This document shows, one piece after another, positions 20,614 to 32,329 of a DNA stretch of 64,000 nucleotides. Location of the stretch: positions 274,323,496-274,387,495 of the forward strand of contig OX336394.1 of the NCBI GenBank assembly GCA_946902985.2, written 5' to 3'. Both the position numbers and the translations under genes were made by a program. Numbering within the stretch: the stretch's first letter is position 1; each line of letters begins with the position of its first letter. This DNA is from Meconema thalassinum. Lineage: Eukaryota > Arthropoda > Insecta > Orthoptera > Tettigoniidae. The notes under the pieces were generated by a model that saw nothing but the letters and a program-made list of their open reading frames with translations, ran no database searches and had not been told where the DNA came from.

Positions 20614-23600
20614 TCACACCTCCTCCTCTTTGCGATCATAACCCCAGGGCAGGCTGGTGAGCAGGCCATCAGCCCACACACGTTTGTTATCCATGGAGGT
20701 GAGGGTGCGTTTTCTCTGTTTCACAAGATACAAATGATGGTTGCTGGATTGTATCCTGCACTGTGTATGAGACATAGCTTTGCCAGTGCGTAAAACCGCT
20801 AAGTAATCGTCTACACGTAGCGATTTTACCACTGCCCTACCTACACCTTTTGCTCTTTTGGCTTCCTTACAGTCGAGTGTGCGATAAGCATACATTTTTG
20901 AGGCCAAACCTACGAATTCCGTCATAATGGAATCACCGCATTCATCTTTTAAAACGCCCATTACCTACTTGTTTTTTATGGGCAACTGAAACACGTTGTC
21001 AGCACTATAGCAAGAGGTGTCGAACCAGTCACTATGTTGCCTCATGACGTCATAGGGGTTGCAGTGGCGAATGTGGTAAATGAATGAGTCCGTGTCCATA
21101 TACAAAAGAGAGACGTCCTCAAAATGGCGTTTGGCAAACTCATAGTGAAATCGATACATGACCGATTTAGAAAAGTCTAAAATGACTTGACCCAAGTAAA
21201 TGGGTTTATCCATGGTCACGCTGGTCTTACTCATTTCAATAGTAGCCAAATCCTCATCGATAATTTTGATCGATTTGAAATTTGGCTTGGCAATGTACCG
21301 CCGGGCACCCCACCGCCCCTCCCAGACATTCACCAATTTAATGTCACGGTATTTGTGGACATTCTCCATAGACTTGCCATAGATGCAGTTGTTCATTAAT
21401 TTAAAAAAAATAATTTCAAACTGCTGTGTTGCCATTTGTCGGTGCTCTGTGTTGAGTCGCATGTATGGCTCAAGCCATGCTTTTTGAGCAAAAGAAATAC
21501 CCCTGTGGATTTTCTTCAACACCAAGCCTTGGGCGAGGCATTGCACCTACATTTGAATATGTAGCACATACCGATTTTTGTTGTAAAGTGTGCCCATGAG
21601 TTTTTCAATTTTCACTTTACTGTCAGGGGGGACCATTTGCTCAAGGCAGAATGGGAAATCGGCATGTTCATCATACAAGGATGAGGGATATTCAATATCC
21701 ACTTCTAGCACATATCCACGGCCTGTTTCTTGGCTAGCCATGTTCACATCAAATTCTGACACTTGTTTGTCTGTCAGCCAAGCAAACTTCCCATAGGGCA
21801 AAGGCTGACTCATGGCGTAACCGTACAAATTATTCACGTCATAGTACATTAAGTACGATTCTGGTTTGTCTGGTGAATAATCAGGCATGTAGACATTGTT
21901 CGCTTCGGCATGGCATTGGTTAAGCGACACAAAGCCGCCACGAATGCCCTTTTCAAAAAATAGAACCATGTCTACATCAGTGAGTAAATCCAATTCCACT
22001 TGAGTGTATTTCAAAGCGGCGTCGAACGAGAGCCCAGGACTCGTATAATAGTGAGCCGGGTCAAGACCATAAATGTGTTGACACAAGTTACGGAATTTTT
22101 CAAACACATCAGTGAGCAGCAATACATCCAGTTTTAGGTAATGCAAAGCATATTCACTTAGCGTCTTCATGCCAAACACTCGCCAAACTTGACATGCATG
22201 TGCATAGTCTTCATCGGAAAGGGTACTGCGCGTTAGTTTCGAGTAAAATTTATCTTGTGGTGGGAGTTTTCTTTGCTTTAACACGTCCCAGCTGTTGCAG
22301 AAATCATACGGGAATATACCTTTCCGAATGCACAATTGAAATTGATCAGGATCATTAAAATGCATTCTAGTATTTTTTAATTCCTCCTCATTCAAGCCAT
22401 TCACAAGACTGTCTAGCGAGGATGCCATAAACTTAAAGGAATCCAAAAATCGAATGCTAATGTCTCTCAACCTCCATGTCAGGGCTGCAAAACGCTCATG
22501 GTTTTGGGGAATAATGGTAAACGAGCCCTTGTTGACATGACCCAATTCACGAATCAAAAACTGAATGTCATAATTCGCCAGATTGTGGAAAAAGACACTG
22601 ATGAAACGAGGAGCTGGAAAGTTCAAATTGCATTTGCTGTGCGCAGCTCCACGAAACTCCCCCGTAAAGTGCGAGTGGTCTCTGACTTTTTCCTCTCCAC
22701 TTAAAATAGGCTTTTCGCAATTATGGCATGTCGTGGCATGCTCATACTGCTGCTGCTGTTCTGGAGATAGACTCATGGGTACTGGGTGGTCCAGTAATTT
22801 CTGTACATCATGAGCCAACTTGACAAGTTCATCCAAGAACCATTTGGCACAATCTGGCCCCTCACGGTATTTGTAAACGGATTGCGTGGGGTCATAGGCA
22901 CACACCACATTAAATCCTATGGCAAAGGGTTCATGTTTTTGAATGGGTGTGGTTGAGCTGATGGTGGGATCTGGTTCACATCCCGCCATGGGTGTGGTGA
23001 GAGCTTTGAAAGCTGCATACACCACATAGGGGACAGTGTCATGCTTGTGAATGTCCTTAAACTTTAACACAGCCTTGTCCCCTTGTGGCAATATCAATCT
23101 CACCGCTTCCTGAGTAACACAATCTACCCTATGACGTTCCAAAAGCGTAGGGGTTTTAAAATATTGCAAGCATCGATCACAAATATGTTTTGGACGCTTG
23201 TCCTTTGACATTTGACTGCTTAGCAATCTACTTAGGCTTTTAATGAGGCAATAGTGATTCACCTCTCCTACAGATAAATATAAAAGATGAATGTGGTGCC
23301 GTTTCGGTTCTTTTGTGGCATAAAGAGGACCCACAATCTCATCACCATCAAGGCCATACACCATGAACGAAAAGTCCTGGTTATCTTGTTCAAACCTATG
23401 GATCTCGGTTAAGTCCATAGGGAACGATACTCGAGTTAAATTTAAAGTTTGTTTCAATTCTTCAAACTTGGCCTTGTACTTTCCTGGTCTGTAACAATGC
23501 TGTTGTACTGGCTGCAAATACGCAGCCACAGACCACAGAAAGCAATCATTGTCACGATTCTTTATATTGACCACAGCATTTTTCGAAGCTATTGCTGGTG

Positions 23601-23790
23601 GTGTTTTAATATAGCTAGACCCAGCATTCAACGGGTTGAATTGACAAATGTTGATTTGTAAATGATGAATTTTGTCTAAGGCTAGACCACTCGGTCCTTG
23701 TTGCAGTTTATCAAATTTTGATAGCAAGGCATTCACCACGTGGGTTTCATACCACTGTTCCAAATTATGGGCTATGAATAGCTCTTGCAT
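20614..23790 (-). pseudogene. Protein-primed DNA polymerase B, two in-frame TAG codons
   Basis: 1,058 codons in one frame from the ATG at 23,790. The N-terminal region has SGLALDKIHHLQINI and an OTU-like/cysteine segment NDCFLWSVAAYL, then a zinc finger CDRCLQYFKTPTLLERHRVDC. The exonuclease shows NLANYDIQF and YLKLDVLLLTDVFE. Polymerase motifs are A DVNNLYGYAMSQPLP, B KLMNNCIYGKSMENV and C YMDTDSF. TAG codons lie at 21,547-21,549 (between motifs A and B) and 20,965-20,967. No frameshift is present. It replicates the linear element from protein-primed ends; this copy is truncated unless the TAGs are read through. Confidence 0.93.
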
Positions 23791-23822
23791 TTTACTGCAA
23801 ATATAAAATGTCTCTTTATGCT

Positions 23823-24056
23823 CTACGTCCTTTTTTTATATATGAAATCGCACACCAGTTCTATATTCACCTTTAAAGTCGTATGCAACCTTTGCACTGT
23901 ACAAATTTCAATTTTGAAAATGTCAAAACAAGATTCTAAAAATTCTTTGGGAATCGAACTTTTTCTAACATTGACTACGCGGCCAGAGCACACACGTGAT
24001 TTGAAACAAGACTCAAGGGGCTCCCAAGTTAACGTATCCGCAGCAGTAAAAGACAT
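23823..24056 (-). CDS. Conserved small ORF next to polB
   Basis: 77 codons, starting MSFTAADTLTWEPLESCFKS, ending 32 bp before polB on the same strand. A clear homologue precedes polB in Polinton 2 (62,025-62,276). Shared positions include W-x-PL-x2-CFKSR-x-CSGR, PKEFLESCF-x-IF and EL-C-FI. Conservation across two divergent elements supports a real protein. Its function is unknown; it could act with the polymerase as a terminal-protein or accessory factor, but no motif shows that. Confidence 0.75.
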   Translation of the reverse strand: MSFTAADTLTWEPLESCFKSRVCSGRVVNVRKSSIPKEFLESCFDIFKIEICTVQRLHTTLKVNIELVCDFIYKKRT

Positions 24057-24673
24057 TATTTTGAAAGAACACTCTCACCTGAGTTTTCAGCTGTAGTCTG
24101 CTGAACAATGGCCCCAAACACACACGTTCCTGGTTATCAACAGAGGTCAAGCGTTTTCCAACACTCTAAAAAGAATTAAAATAAACCACCATAAGTATAT
24201 CCATTCCATATAGTTTATGCATTTCATAAACAAAACAAAATCAAACAGGTTATATATAAAAAAAACAAATCTCACCTTGACGTGTAATGCTTTGCTATAT
24301 TCCCGTCTCGTGGGCTAGTGTGGAAATGGTTTCCTTTTCTAGCAGTCTGTCTTTCTCTTTCTTTAATATATTTCCCACAGACACACGACAGGTAGGCTAT
24401 ACACGTTACCTGCAAAAAAATAAATAAATAAAATCATTAATTACCTAATCAAGAAATAATTGCATGTATTTATATAAAAATCAATAAATATATAAATGAA
24501 TAAATATATACCTACCCCACAACAAGGTTAAGTATTTTCCACCAACACCAAAACTGTTAAACAAGACCAGGGGTTTCATGCAACGCAGTGTGTTCAAAGG
24601 TAGTCACCTAAGTGAGAGTGGAAATGATGACATGTCTTTATATATGTTACGTTGCGTGTGTAATCTCTTTTTT
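24057..24673. promoter_or_regulatory. Non-coding leader between small ORF/polB and right TIR
   Basis: 617 bp without a supported gene. It lies immediately upstream of the polB-side transcription unit (minus strand), so it probably contains its promoter. An AT-rich stretch at about 24,415-24,510 (ATAAATAAATAAA, TATATAAA) is the only obvious TATA-like sequence. Confidence 0.35.
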
Positions 24674-26282
24674 TCCCACGCTTTGAACATTCTGTTATCA
24701 GGCACGTGGACAGCTAACGTCCAAGGTGAACACCTGTGACAGATCAAATTTCACGTCAACTTGCATTTTGTCACGTACGAAGCAAAACAGGATGTAACTT
24801 GTTAACAGTTATCGTGCACGTGGACAGCTAACACCCAAGGTGAACACCTGCGGTAGATCAAATTTCACATGAACTTGCATTTTGTCACGTACGAAGCAAA
24901 CAGTATGTAACTGGTTTAGCCCTCATGTGGTTTCACATGTGTTCACATGCATTTTGCTCTTCCCTGCCACCACGATGGTTAGATTATTTCACCTTCAAGC
25001 GTCATTGTCATTTTTTTCCATTGCATCTGTTGTCAAGTCAGATCAACGCCTTCCAATAAGCTCAAATGACATTCACCTCCTGCTCCTCGGCAAGTTTGTT
25101 TTCTCTACTCGCTTCGACCAACATAGAACCAAGTTCTCATCACCGTTTACACGTTAAAGGTAAAATATCAGAAAAAAGCACGCTCGCTCTTTCATACACC
25201 GACCCGCCGAAATAGCGATTGTTCTACTAAGCATGGTCCTTGTGCTAAGCAACAGGTTCGTTGAAACACACACACCCAGCAGTATCGTCTCTCTCAACCA
25301 CCACGCTTCATAAACATTATAAACAGGTAAAGGTAGAGAAAAAAGTTTTTTCAACATGTATGGCGTTAGGCCCTTTGTGAATTATTTTTGGAATAAATAT
25401 CTACCACACTCGAAAGGGGGCGTTAGCCCGAGTCCTAGGACACCTCGTACACGTCTCTAGCGTTATTGGTTCGTGAGATATCGGCAAAAATCACAAAAAA
25501 CACGTGTTTACCCCAAAATCGAGTTTCCAAAATTTTTTAAAAATTACAACGAGTAGTCCATAGCAAAGAGGACGTCACCCCGAGTCCTTGGACCTGTCGT
25601 ACACGCCTCTAGCATAATTGGTTCGCGAGATATAGCAAAAAGTTTAAAATCACGTTTCCCCCCCCAAAAAAAAACGTGTTTCCAGATTGTCACCTTTTCG
25701 ACACCTACATTCCCGTAAAGAGCACGACGAGACGAAAAAAACGAATCCAAGCACGCCCTCCTAGCATGACTCCTTCCATTCCAAGATCGCAGGGGCTCAC
25801 AACTTGCTAAGCGAGACAGCTCTCTCCGTATCACACTACTACAGGTTTTCATCCTAGAGATTTGAAATTTATTTTGGGGGTAGAGGGGGTAGGGACCATT
25901 GATTTACGTCAAACAATTTTGTTTGTGGAGTTCCTAGTTTCCAAAATATAGAATTTTCAAAATTCGAGTGTTTTCAAAAAAACATAAAAAGTAAAAGAGT
26001 TTTATTATAGAAAATAAAGGTCATAAAGACCATTCGTTTGAGCCATGGAACAACGTTCTATCCTGTTTGGTTTTCAAACTATCGCCTATTTTCGAAAACA
26101 AAAAAATTCAATTTCTTTTTCTAAAATATAACGAGTGGTCCATAGCAAAGCCCCCGTCATCCCGAGTCCAACGACACTTCATTCGTGAATCTCCGACCAC
26201 GGGTTCGGGAGTTAATAATTATTTAATATGAACGCCGCCCGAGCAACGCCGGGTGGCTTGGAAACCGCCTTACCCCCCTACT
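24674..26282 (-). repeat. Right terminal inverted repeat of Polinton 1
   Basis: 1,609 bp, the inverted partner of 9180-10782. The near-identity of the two repeats indicates a fairly recent insertion or ongoing homogenisation. The poly-G run near 9786 of the left copy is shorter on this side. Confidence 0.95.
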
Positions 26283-26288
26283 TCCATC

Positions 26289-27382
26289 GTCGTGACGTCT
26301 GATCTAACGTGAATTCGGTCCCCCAGAACTCGGACACATCCTGGTCATTAAGCTTCCCTGTTGATGGCTTAAGCTATCATCTTGAATAGTAATTAAGTCT
26401 TTATTAGTTTTCCCATGTTACTGTTCTTAATTACAAGTGGCATCGTGGATGACTTCATACAATCCCTTAAATCAAAATTGGTTGTAAGCCACTGATGGTG
26501 AAATGTTCCGACTATTTTATCAGTGTGGATTAGGTGGTGTAATTGCAATATTGATCATTATTCATGAATGCACTTCCTATTAATCCAAATAAATATTGAT
26601 CTTATTCTGTTACATGTAGTACAGCTATCGTGTCGAAAAAGAAAGTTCAACATTGTATATCTGTGTGCCTGGCAGAATAATATGAACTGGCAGAATAATA
26701 TGACGAGGTCTGTCATATGTTGTGCGCTGCAACAAGTTGTATATCAATGTCTACTGGCCTGCGTTCTACGGTGAATATATTTCCAGTCCGCTAACGGTGC
26801 AGTGAATGTGTCCGCTGAATAATATTATAATTCTTACTTACAGTATTTCTGCCACTTGTAGGAAACACTGACTTTACTTTACTTAACACTGGTAAAGAAA
26901 TTATTATAAGTATCGGCGTATCACCAGCCAGATTGTGATGGTTAGTTAAATAGTGCAAACACACGCTTTCCACACGTATTAGAAAACCTCATCTTCGCGC
27001 ACACATGCGTTTAGCCAGTGAGAAAGAATTCTCGAATGACCGTGTTCTAGAACTGACAGAGTCCACGCTGCCTAGTCACCTGATTCATAGCGGTGCGTGG
27101 AGAAATTTCCACCCCTCATCTATTGCGTCACGACTTGTCAAAGCCGTTAGGAGTTGAAGATATTCGACTCTCGCTTGTGCTAAATTTTAGCTCAATGCCA
27201 TAAGGATAGGTCCATTTATCAGCTAGAATAATTATGAAGAATGTTTCTTTAGCTCTGGGTCTGCTACAAACACATGCTGGAATACATTACAATATGTTAC
27301 ATTCATCAAATACTTCCAAGGTTGCTTTGCGAATCTCGGCAATTAAACATCACCAACATGGTGGATTTCGGTCACAATACTT
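26289..27382. other. Non-coding flank right of Polinton 1
   Basis: No gene is recognised. A 17-bp phrase (TGGCAGAATAATATGAA) is duplicated in tandem at about 26,670-26,705. Before insertion the sequence at 9,173 was joined to this region at TCCATC. Confidence 0.5.
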
Positions 27383-28200
27383 ACCTTATATATAAAGGTG
27401 AAAGTCTGTGTGTATGTATGTATGTGGGTGGGTGGATTTGTTCCGTATACAAATCTACACCGTTCCACCAATCTCAACCAAATTTTGCATACACATAGTT
27501 TAGGACCTAGAAGGAACGGCTGGCTACATGAATTTTCGATATACTTTCTCATTCTTCTGATTGCACTCAAGCAAAGGCTAATAAAAGCAGAAAATAATCT
27601 GATGAAGTAACATCAAGGCCGGCCATCTCCATAGCAACAGTAGCTCGAGACGGGACCACCAAATTTCCATCTATCTTGGTAAGAGGCCATGCTACACACA
27701 CTCCCAGCTGGATCACATCCCTCCTGGCTGCTTTAAACTGCCTGTCCATTCAACACAAGATAGTTACAGCACCAAAGCACTGATCGCGGCTGCATTTTCA
27801 CTCCCAGCTGGATCGCATCCCTCCTGGCTGTTTTTAACTGCCTGTCCATTCAACACAAGATAGGTTACAGCACCAACGCACTGTGATCGCCGCGGCATTT
27901 TCTCTGCCAGCTGGATCGCATCCCTCCTGGCTGCATGACAACAGTAGCTCAAGACGGGACCACCAAGTTTCCGTCTATCTCGGTAAGAGGCCATGCTACA
28001 CCCACTGCCAGTTAGATCGCATTCCCTCCAAGCTGCATTAAACTGCCTATCCATTCAACACCAGATAGGTTACAGCAACAACCCACTGTGATCGCCGCGG
28101 CATTTTAACTGCCAGCTGGATCGCATCCCTCCTGACTGCTTTTTACTGCCTGCCCATTCAATACTCAGACGGGTACAGGATATACTGTATATTAATTCAC
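27383..28200. mobile_element. Non-coding element 3: GT-rich head plus ~100-bp minisatellite
   Basis: It opens with hairpin ACCTT(ATATATA)AAGGT at 27,383-27,399, followed by GTGTGTATGTATGTATGTGGGTGGGTGG. Next is a module containing CAATCTCAACCAAATTTTGC (about 27,467), then a tandem array. The same order (hairpin, GT microsatellite, 'accAAATTTtG' module, tandem array) is seen in elements 1 and 2. A matching right-hand inverted terminus was not found, so its right limit is uncertain. Confidence 0.45.
27634..28160. repeat. Minisatellite, ~100-104-bp unit, five copies
   Basis: The marker CAG(C/T)T(G/A)GATC followed by 'cctcc' begins at 27,705, 27,805, 27,908, 28,009 and 28,113, giving spacings of 100, 103, 101 and 104 bp. 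Two unit types alternate. One contains CGGGACCACCAA and GGTAAGAGGCCATGCTACAC; the other contains CTGCCTGTCCATTCAACAC and TGATCGCCGCGGCATTTT. Small frames across it are chance. Confidence 0.8.
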
Positions 28201-29020
28201 AGTTAGGTTGCAGAGCCAACCTAACGCGGCTTTTCAAGGGGACGATACCTGAAACGAAGGGTTTTAAACTTTGGAGGCTTAATATCGAGATTGAAAAAAA
28301 ACGCGAAAACATGGCACTAAGTTAGTTCTTTTGTTATTCAATCAGCATAAAGTTTATGATATTAATTCACACACATACTAACGGGTAAATTTTCAATATA
28401 AAGAAAAGCAAAATACAAAAACGAAGCGTTGTTAAGTTTGGAGGCTTAATATCGAGATCCCAGGCGCTATTTCTGGTGACTTCCGAGAATTCCCATTCTT
28501 GTTCGTGGGGTAAACACATATTGAGAAATGAGAGTATAATTCTGTCGAGCACACCAGCTGCAATATAATGCACTTTAAAATACAGTCAATAGGCATCAAA
28601 TAGGCAATTATACTCCAAACAGGCACAAACCCTTGCAATAGGCATTTATAGGCACAATAAAATCAACGAAATCTAGCCTAAAAGAACCTAAAACGGATTT
28701 ATATCTCGAAAGCCTACGTTTCTAAACACAGGAATAAAATAGGCAAGTAGGCAAATTCCCGTCTCTACTAATAAGATATTCAACTAAAGAGTAAAAACAA
28801 TGGCACTGCAGATAAGCTTTCAACATTCTTTCAAAGGTTTTTATTTTTGGGGCAAATTTTATATACTAGGGTAGTTTATTGTATAATTTAACTCCTGTGT
28901 GAAAAGTTCCTTTTTGATATATACTTGTGTGTGTGTGTGAAATATGAATGTTTTGATTTTGTCTTGTGTTATGCCTATGAACATCATTGTTTGTTTTAAT
29001 AAAAACGTCTTTATTCATTA
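28201..29020. other. Non-coding repeat debris
   Basis: It contains a diverged direct repeat: the phrase TTTGGAGGCTTAATATCGAGAT occurs near 28,270 and 28,437, each preceded by 'acgaag'. Palindrome TTAGGTTG/CAACCTAA lies at about 28,203-28,224. A cluster of (A)TAGGCA motifs (28,590-28,755) resembles one at 7,185-7,235. No gene is seen. Confidence 0.5.
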
Positions 29021-29023
29021 AAT

Positions 29024-29467
29024 TCATTTAAAAAACATAATAATTTCAAAGAAATGAATGCAGGGCAGTGGGAGAATGTTTAACTCCTTAAACAGAGGTC
29101 TGCATGATTCTCTAGTGTTTACATTTGCCATAATTCTAAACGCCCTCTTTTGTATTCTAAACGTGCTTAGTACATCTGGTGACATACCCCAAAATATGAC
29201 CCCATATCTTAAGTATGAATGGAAATAAGCAAAATGAGTATTTCTTAATGTGTGCATGCTTGTGCAAGTTTGCAAAATACGTAACGCACAGCACATCTGT
29301 AATGTTTTCACTAATGAGTACCCCTCTAAGTTGTTGTTATTAAAAGGAATGTTAAAATTAGTACTGAAAGGGTAAATATAAGAACCAACAACCAATCCCA
29401 CCATTAAAGTAACACCTGAAAAAGTTTTTATGAATAAGAAGAAAAAACCGGGTGGGCGCCAACTCAT
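29024..29467 (-). pseudogene. Jockey-like non-LTR RT C-terminal fragment
   Basis: The frame encodes LRNTHFAYFHSYLRYGVIFW followed by G, then IQKRAFRIMANVNTRESCRP, LFKELNILPLPCIHFFEI. This is the familiar region downstream of the RT domain in Jockey-type LINEs (YFAYFHS.L.YGIIFWG; QK.A.R.I). The part upstream of about 29,350 is less convincing. No RT catalytic domain remains. Confidence 0.75.
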
Positions 29468-30150
29468 ATAAAATTAAATCTATGAGTAATCAATCTCTTG
29501 TTCAAAGAAAAAGAAACTCAAGTCCTCTACAATCTCAAGGGGTAGGGTATTTTTGAATACCAACAGAATACCATCAGTGAGGAAAGCAAGTTCAAATATC
29601 CACTGTAATATACCATCAATTACCGGGAATGTTACTTACGGTTTGAGGGGAAATATGAATATCATAATAAGTAATCTATTTGTTTTGCTGCAGTAAAAGG
29701 ATATGATTTCCAAGATCTTTCTTTATCAAAAGCCTTCTTCTTTTATAGGAGCATACGAGACCAGCAATAATAAACAGTCCAGACAACTCCATTCAATGAA
29801 ATAAATCCCCTCCAGTTCTCTATACAAGCACGTACATATCATAATCTCCATTGGGAGTGTTCTAGACGACCTTCGTGTTGCCACCACAAGAGTGCAGCAG
29901 GGTCCTAAGGGGTCCAGGCGCATACGAATTGGGTCACTGGCTGCATAGAACTCCAATATCAAGCGCCTTTTGTATTCCTTGACGTTGCTTACCATTCACC
30001 ATTAGCCATATTACTCATTGGACCCGTTCTAGCCATGCTGCACTCTGGTGACAACGTTTGACAGTTACACGCCCATTCTCTCTACAATATTTTTATATAT
30101 CAAAGAGTCTATGCACACAATAACTCCGGTGGTTAAGATGATGCATGTTC
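29468..30150. other. Non-coding; possible 5' region of the following LINE
   Basis: No supported gene. The right part (from about 29,990) may be the 5' UTR of the LINE whose ORF1 follows, but no start can be fixed. Confidence 0.4.
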
Positions 30151-30163
30151 GGAGTGCGCAATG

Positions 30164-30800
30164 AACTGATGGGAAGGAACACTGTCGTACATGTCGAAGA
30201 CAATGTACAAGAGAGGACAGTACAATAGAATGTGATAGATGCAAGGAAAAGGTACACGAGAATTGTACCGGTCTCATTGGCCAGGAAGTGAAAGACCTCG
30301 AAAGGAAGAACCGTAAGACAATATGGTTATGTGAAATATGCAAACCAGATGCGTTAGATATGAATAAGTCGTATAGTGAGATAATAGGCTTATTAACGAA
30401 AAAAATGGAGGACTTATCACGCTATATTAAAGAACAGCTGCCAGCACAAAAAGACAGGGATCATCAATTAAGGGAAATAATACGTATGGAGTTGACACAA
30501 TGGGAGAGCGAGCGAAATGTAACAACTTCATTACCTGAACCAATTGAAAACCCTAATAACATCGAAGAATCGAGGACAGAAGTTGAGGAACTTTCAGAGA
30601 TACGTGAAGAAAGGGAAAACACAGACGATCGCATACATGAAAGGCAGGAACAAAGGCAATCCGAAACCCAGCCATCGAATGCGCAAGAGAATATTCAGAT
30701 ATTAGCTAATAGAGTAAGCGTCAAGAACAACAATGGCAACAAAGCAACCCCCATAGGACGCTCAAATGAAGGACAACATACAATATTGGATAAGGGTTAA
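30164..30800 (+). pseudogene. LINE ORF1 with PHD finger and coiled coil
   Basis: The frame reads EHCRTCRRQCTREDSTIECD followed by RCKEKVHENCTG and WLCEICK, a C4HC3 PHD-type zinc finger at 30,170-30,345. A Glu/Arg-rich coiled-coil region (ELSEIREERENTDDRIHERQ) follows and ends at 30,800. There is a TGA just upstream at about 30,159, so the native start is lost or further away. Such ORF1 proteins bind the element's RNA or chromatin. Confidence 0.7.
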
Positions 30801-31135
30801 AGATCTAATAATGATGAAAATACCGTACCTTGGACAGAAATAGTTCGGAAACGTGCCATGTGAAGAAGCAATCTTAATTAAATACAACCTACCACCACCC
30901 AGAGGAGGGACTATGTCAAAGGAACTAAACAAGACGTTGTTACACTAAAACCAACAGGAAAGAGCGCGTGGCTCTATGTTGCGAAACTCAGTCAAGATAC
31001 AACTACAAAGGATTTAGTAGATTATCTACGGGAAAATGGTGTGATCTAGTGAATGAAAACCAGGAAGTAAAGCCTTTAAATTAGGCATACCTATTGAGAA
31101 ACATGTATTAGTCTACAATTGCAATTTCTGGCCAT

Positions 31136-32329
31136 ATGAAGTTTATTGCCGTCCCTTTCGGCAGCCATGGAAATATAGAGGCCCGCTCTAATTGGACAGC
31201 AAAGGTACTAACATGGAATGTGGAAGGACTGCGAGGTGCCCTGAACCTTTTATCAAGAGATATCTTAAACACATTTGATATTTGCATTCTCACAGAAACC
31301 ATGGTTAAGGAAAAATCAAGATTTGATGTTCCACATTTCTACAACTTTCATGCATATGCGAGGCAATACACAAATAGAGGAAGGCCATCAGGCGGTGTCG
31401 TCTGTCTACTTAAGCCCCATCTAGCCCCAATGAAGTTACTGTGGAAGGAAGAGGATATACTAGTTGTAGATACCAAACTGTGTGTGATAGTGGCAGCTTA
31501 TTTTAATCCTGACCACACTGCAACAGATATAATATATTGCCTAGGAGTAGCTTTAAATACTTTTCCAGACACAAGAAAGGCCATTATAGCAGGAAATCTA
31601 AATTGCAGATTAGATATGCAGAATGCGAAAAGCGATGAAGTAATAAACTACCTACGAATGGAAGGCTTCGAAATCCGTAACTGCAGTCAAGACTGGACGT
31701 ACATAGGCCCAAATGGGTCTAGTACAATAGACCTCATATGCACGAGAATAATATCCGGAAACAGGAACGCTAATCCAATAACCTCGGAAGGTGCTGCTAT
31801 TCGCAAACATATTCCAGTCAGTATAGAAATAGATAGCGAAGCTAATGATAATATACCCAAATTAACGAATATAAAATATAAGAAACTATACATGGACAAG
31901 TTTAACGAAAATCTGGAAGACATACACAAGGTAATGGCATGCATTCATATAGGAGACATAAACGACGCTGCAAAACGTATTGAAAACTGCATCACTAATG
32001 CAACGACTCCATCTATGCAAGGGAGGAAAGCGAAACCCTGGTTTGACGAATCGTGTTATATTCAGAGGAAAAAGACTTTAATGAAACTTCACAGAGTGAG
32101 AGCACAAAAAGACGACGAAACACTGGAGGATTATAGACAGCAAAGGCAAACCTACAAAGAATTGCTCACAGAGAAGAAAAGGGAATACATAGAAGAGACA
32201 CAAAAAAACGATCATTGCAGAAGCCGAATCAGATCCATATCGGGCTTTAAGACCAACATTCCAACACTTTCAACCCAGTATCCCAATGGAATTATGGGAA
32301 GAGCACATAAAGAAAGTCACATGTGCTAA
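31136..32329 (+). pseudogene. LINE ORF2 apurinic-type endonuclease
   Basis: The endonuclease motifs are TWNVEGL, ILTETM, VVAAYFNPD-like, AGNLNCRLD (normally GDFN) and NGSSTIDLICTR. They show the APE fold that nicks target DNA. The Asp of the GDFN-type motif is Asn here, which should impair catalysis. The frame then enters a helical linker and is lost by a shift near 32,290. Confidence 0.85.

Larger units (their letters stand above)
9174..26288. mobile_element. Polinton/Maverick 1, complete with TSD (element 9180-26282)
   Basis: The element starts AGTAGGGGGG at 9180 and ends with the inverse CCCCCCTACT at 26282. It is flanked by the 6-bp direct repeat TCCATC (9174-9179 and 26283-26288), the duplication length typical of Polintons. 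It measures 17,103 bp and contains long terminal inverted repeats. Inside are integrase, packaging ATPase, protease, two capsid proteins, DNA polymerase B and accessory genes. Gene order on + is: TIR, integrase(-), DUF8207-like(-), ATPase(-), then a rightward structural and accessory block, then polB(-) and a small ORF(-), TIR. Lesions in several genes show it is not autonomous now. Confidence 0.97.

Noticed and set aside
20614..21549. Programmed amber read-through in polB
   Set aside because: Other genes of the same element have random lesions, so nonsense mutation is the simpler reading; kept only as a low-interest finding.
27398..28312. Short ORFs across the GT-rich head and minisatellite
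   Set aside because: Frames repeat because the DNA repeats; lengths below 100 codons and no domain.
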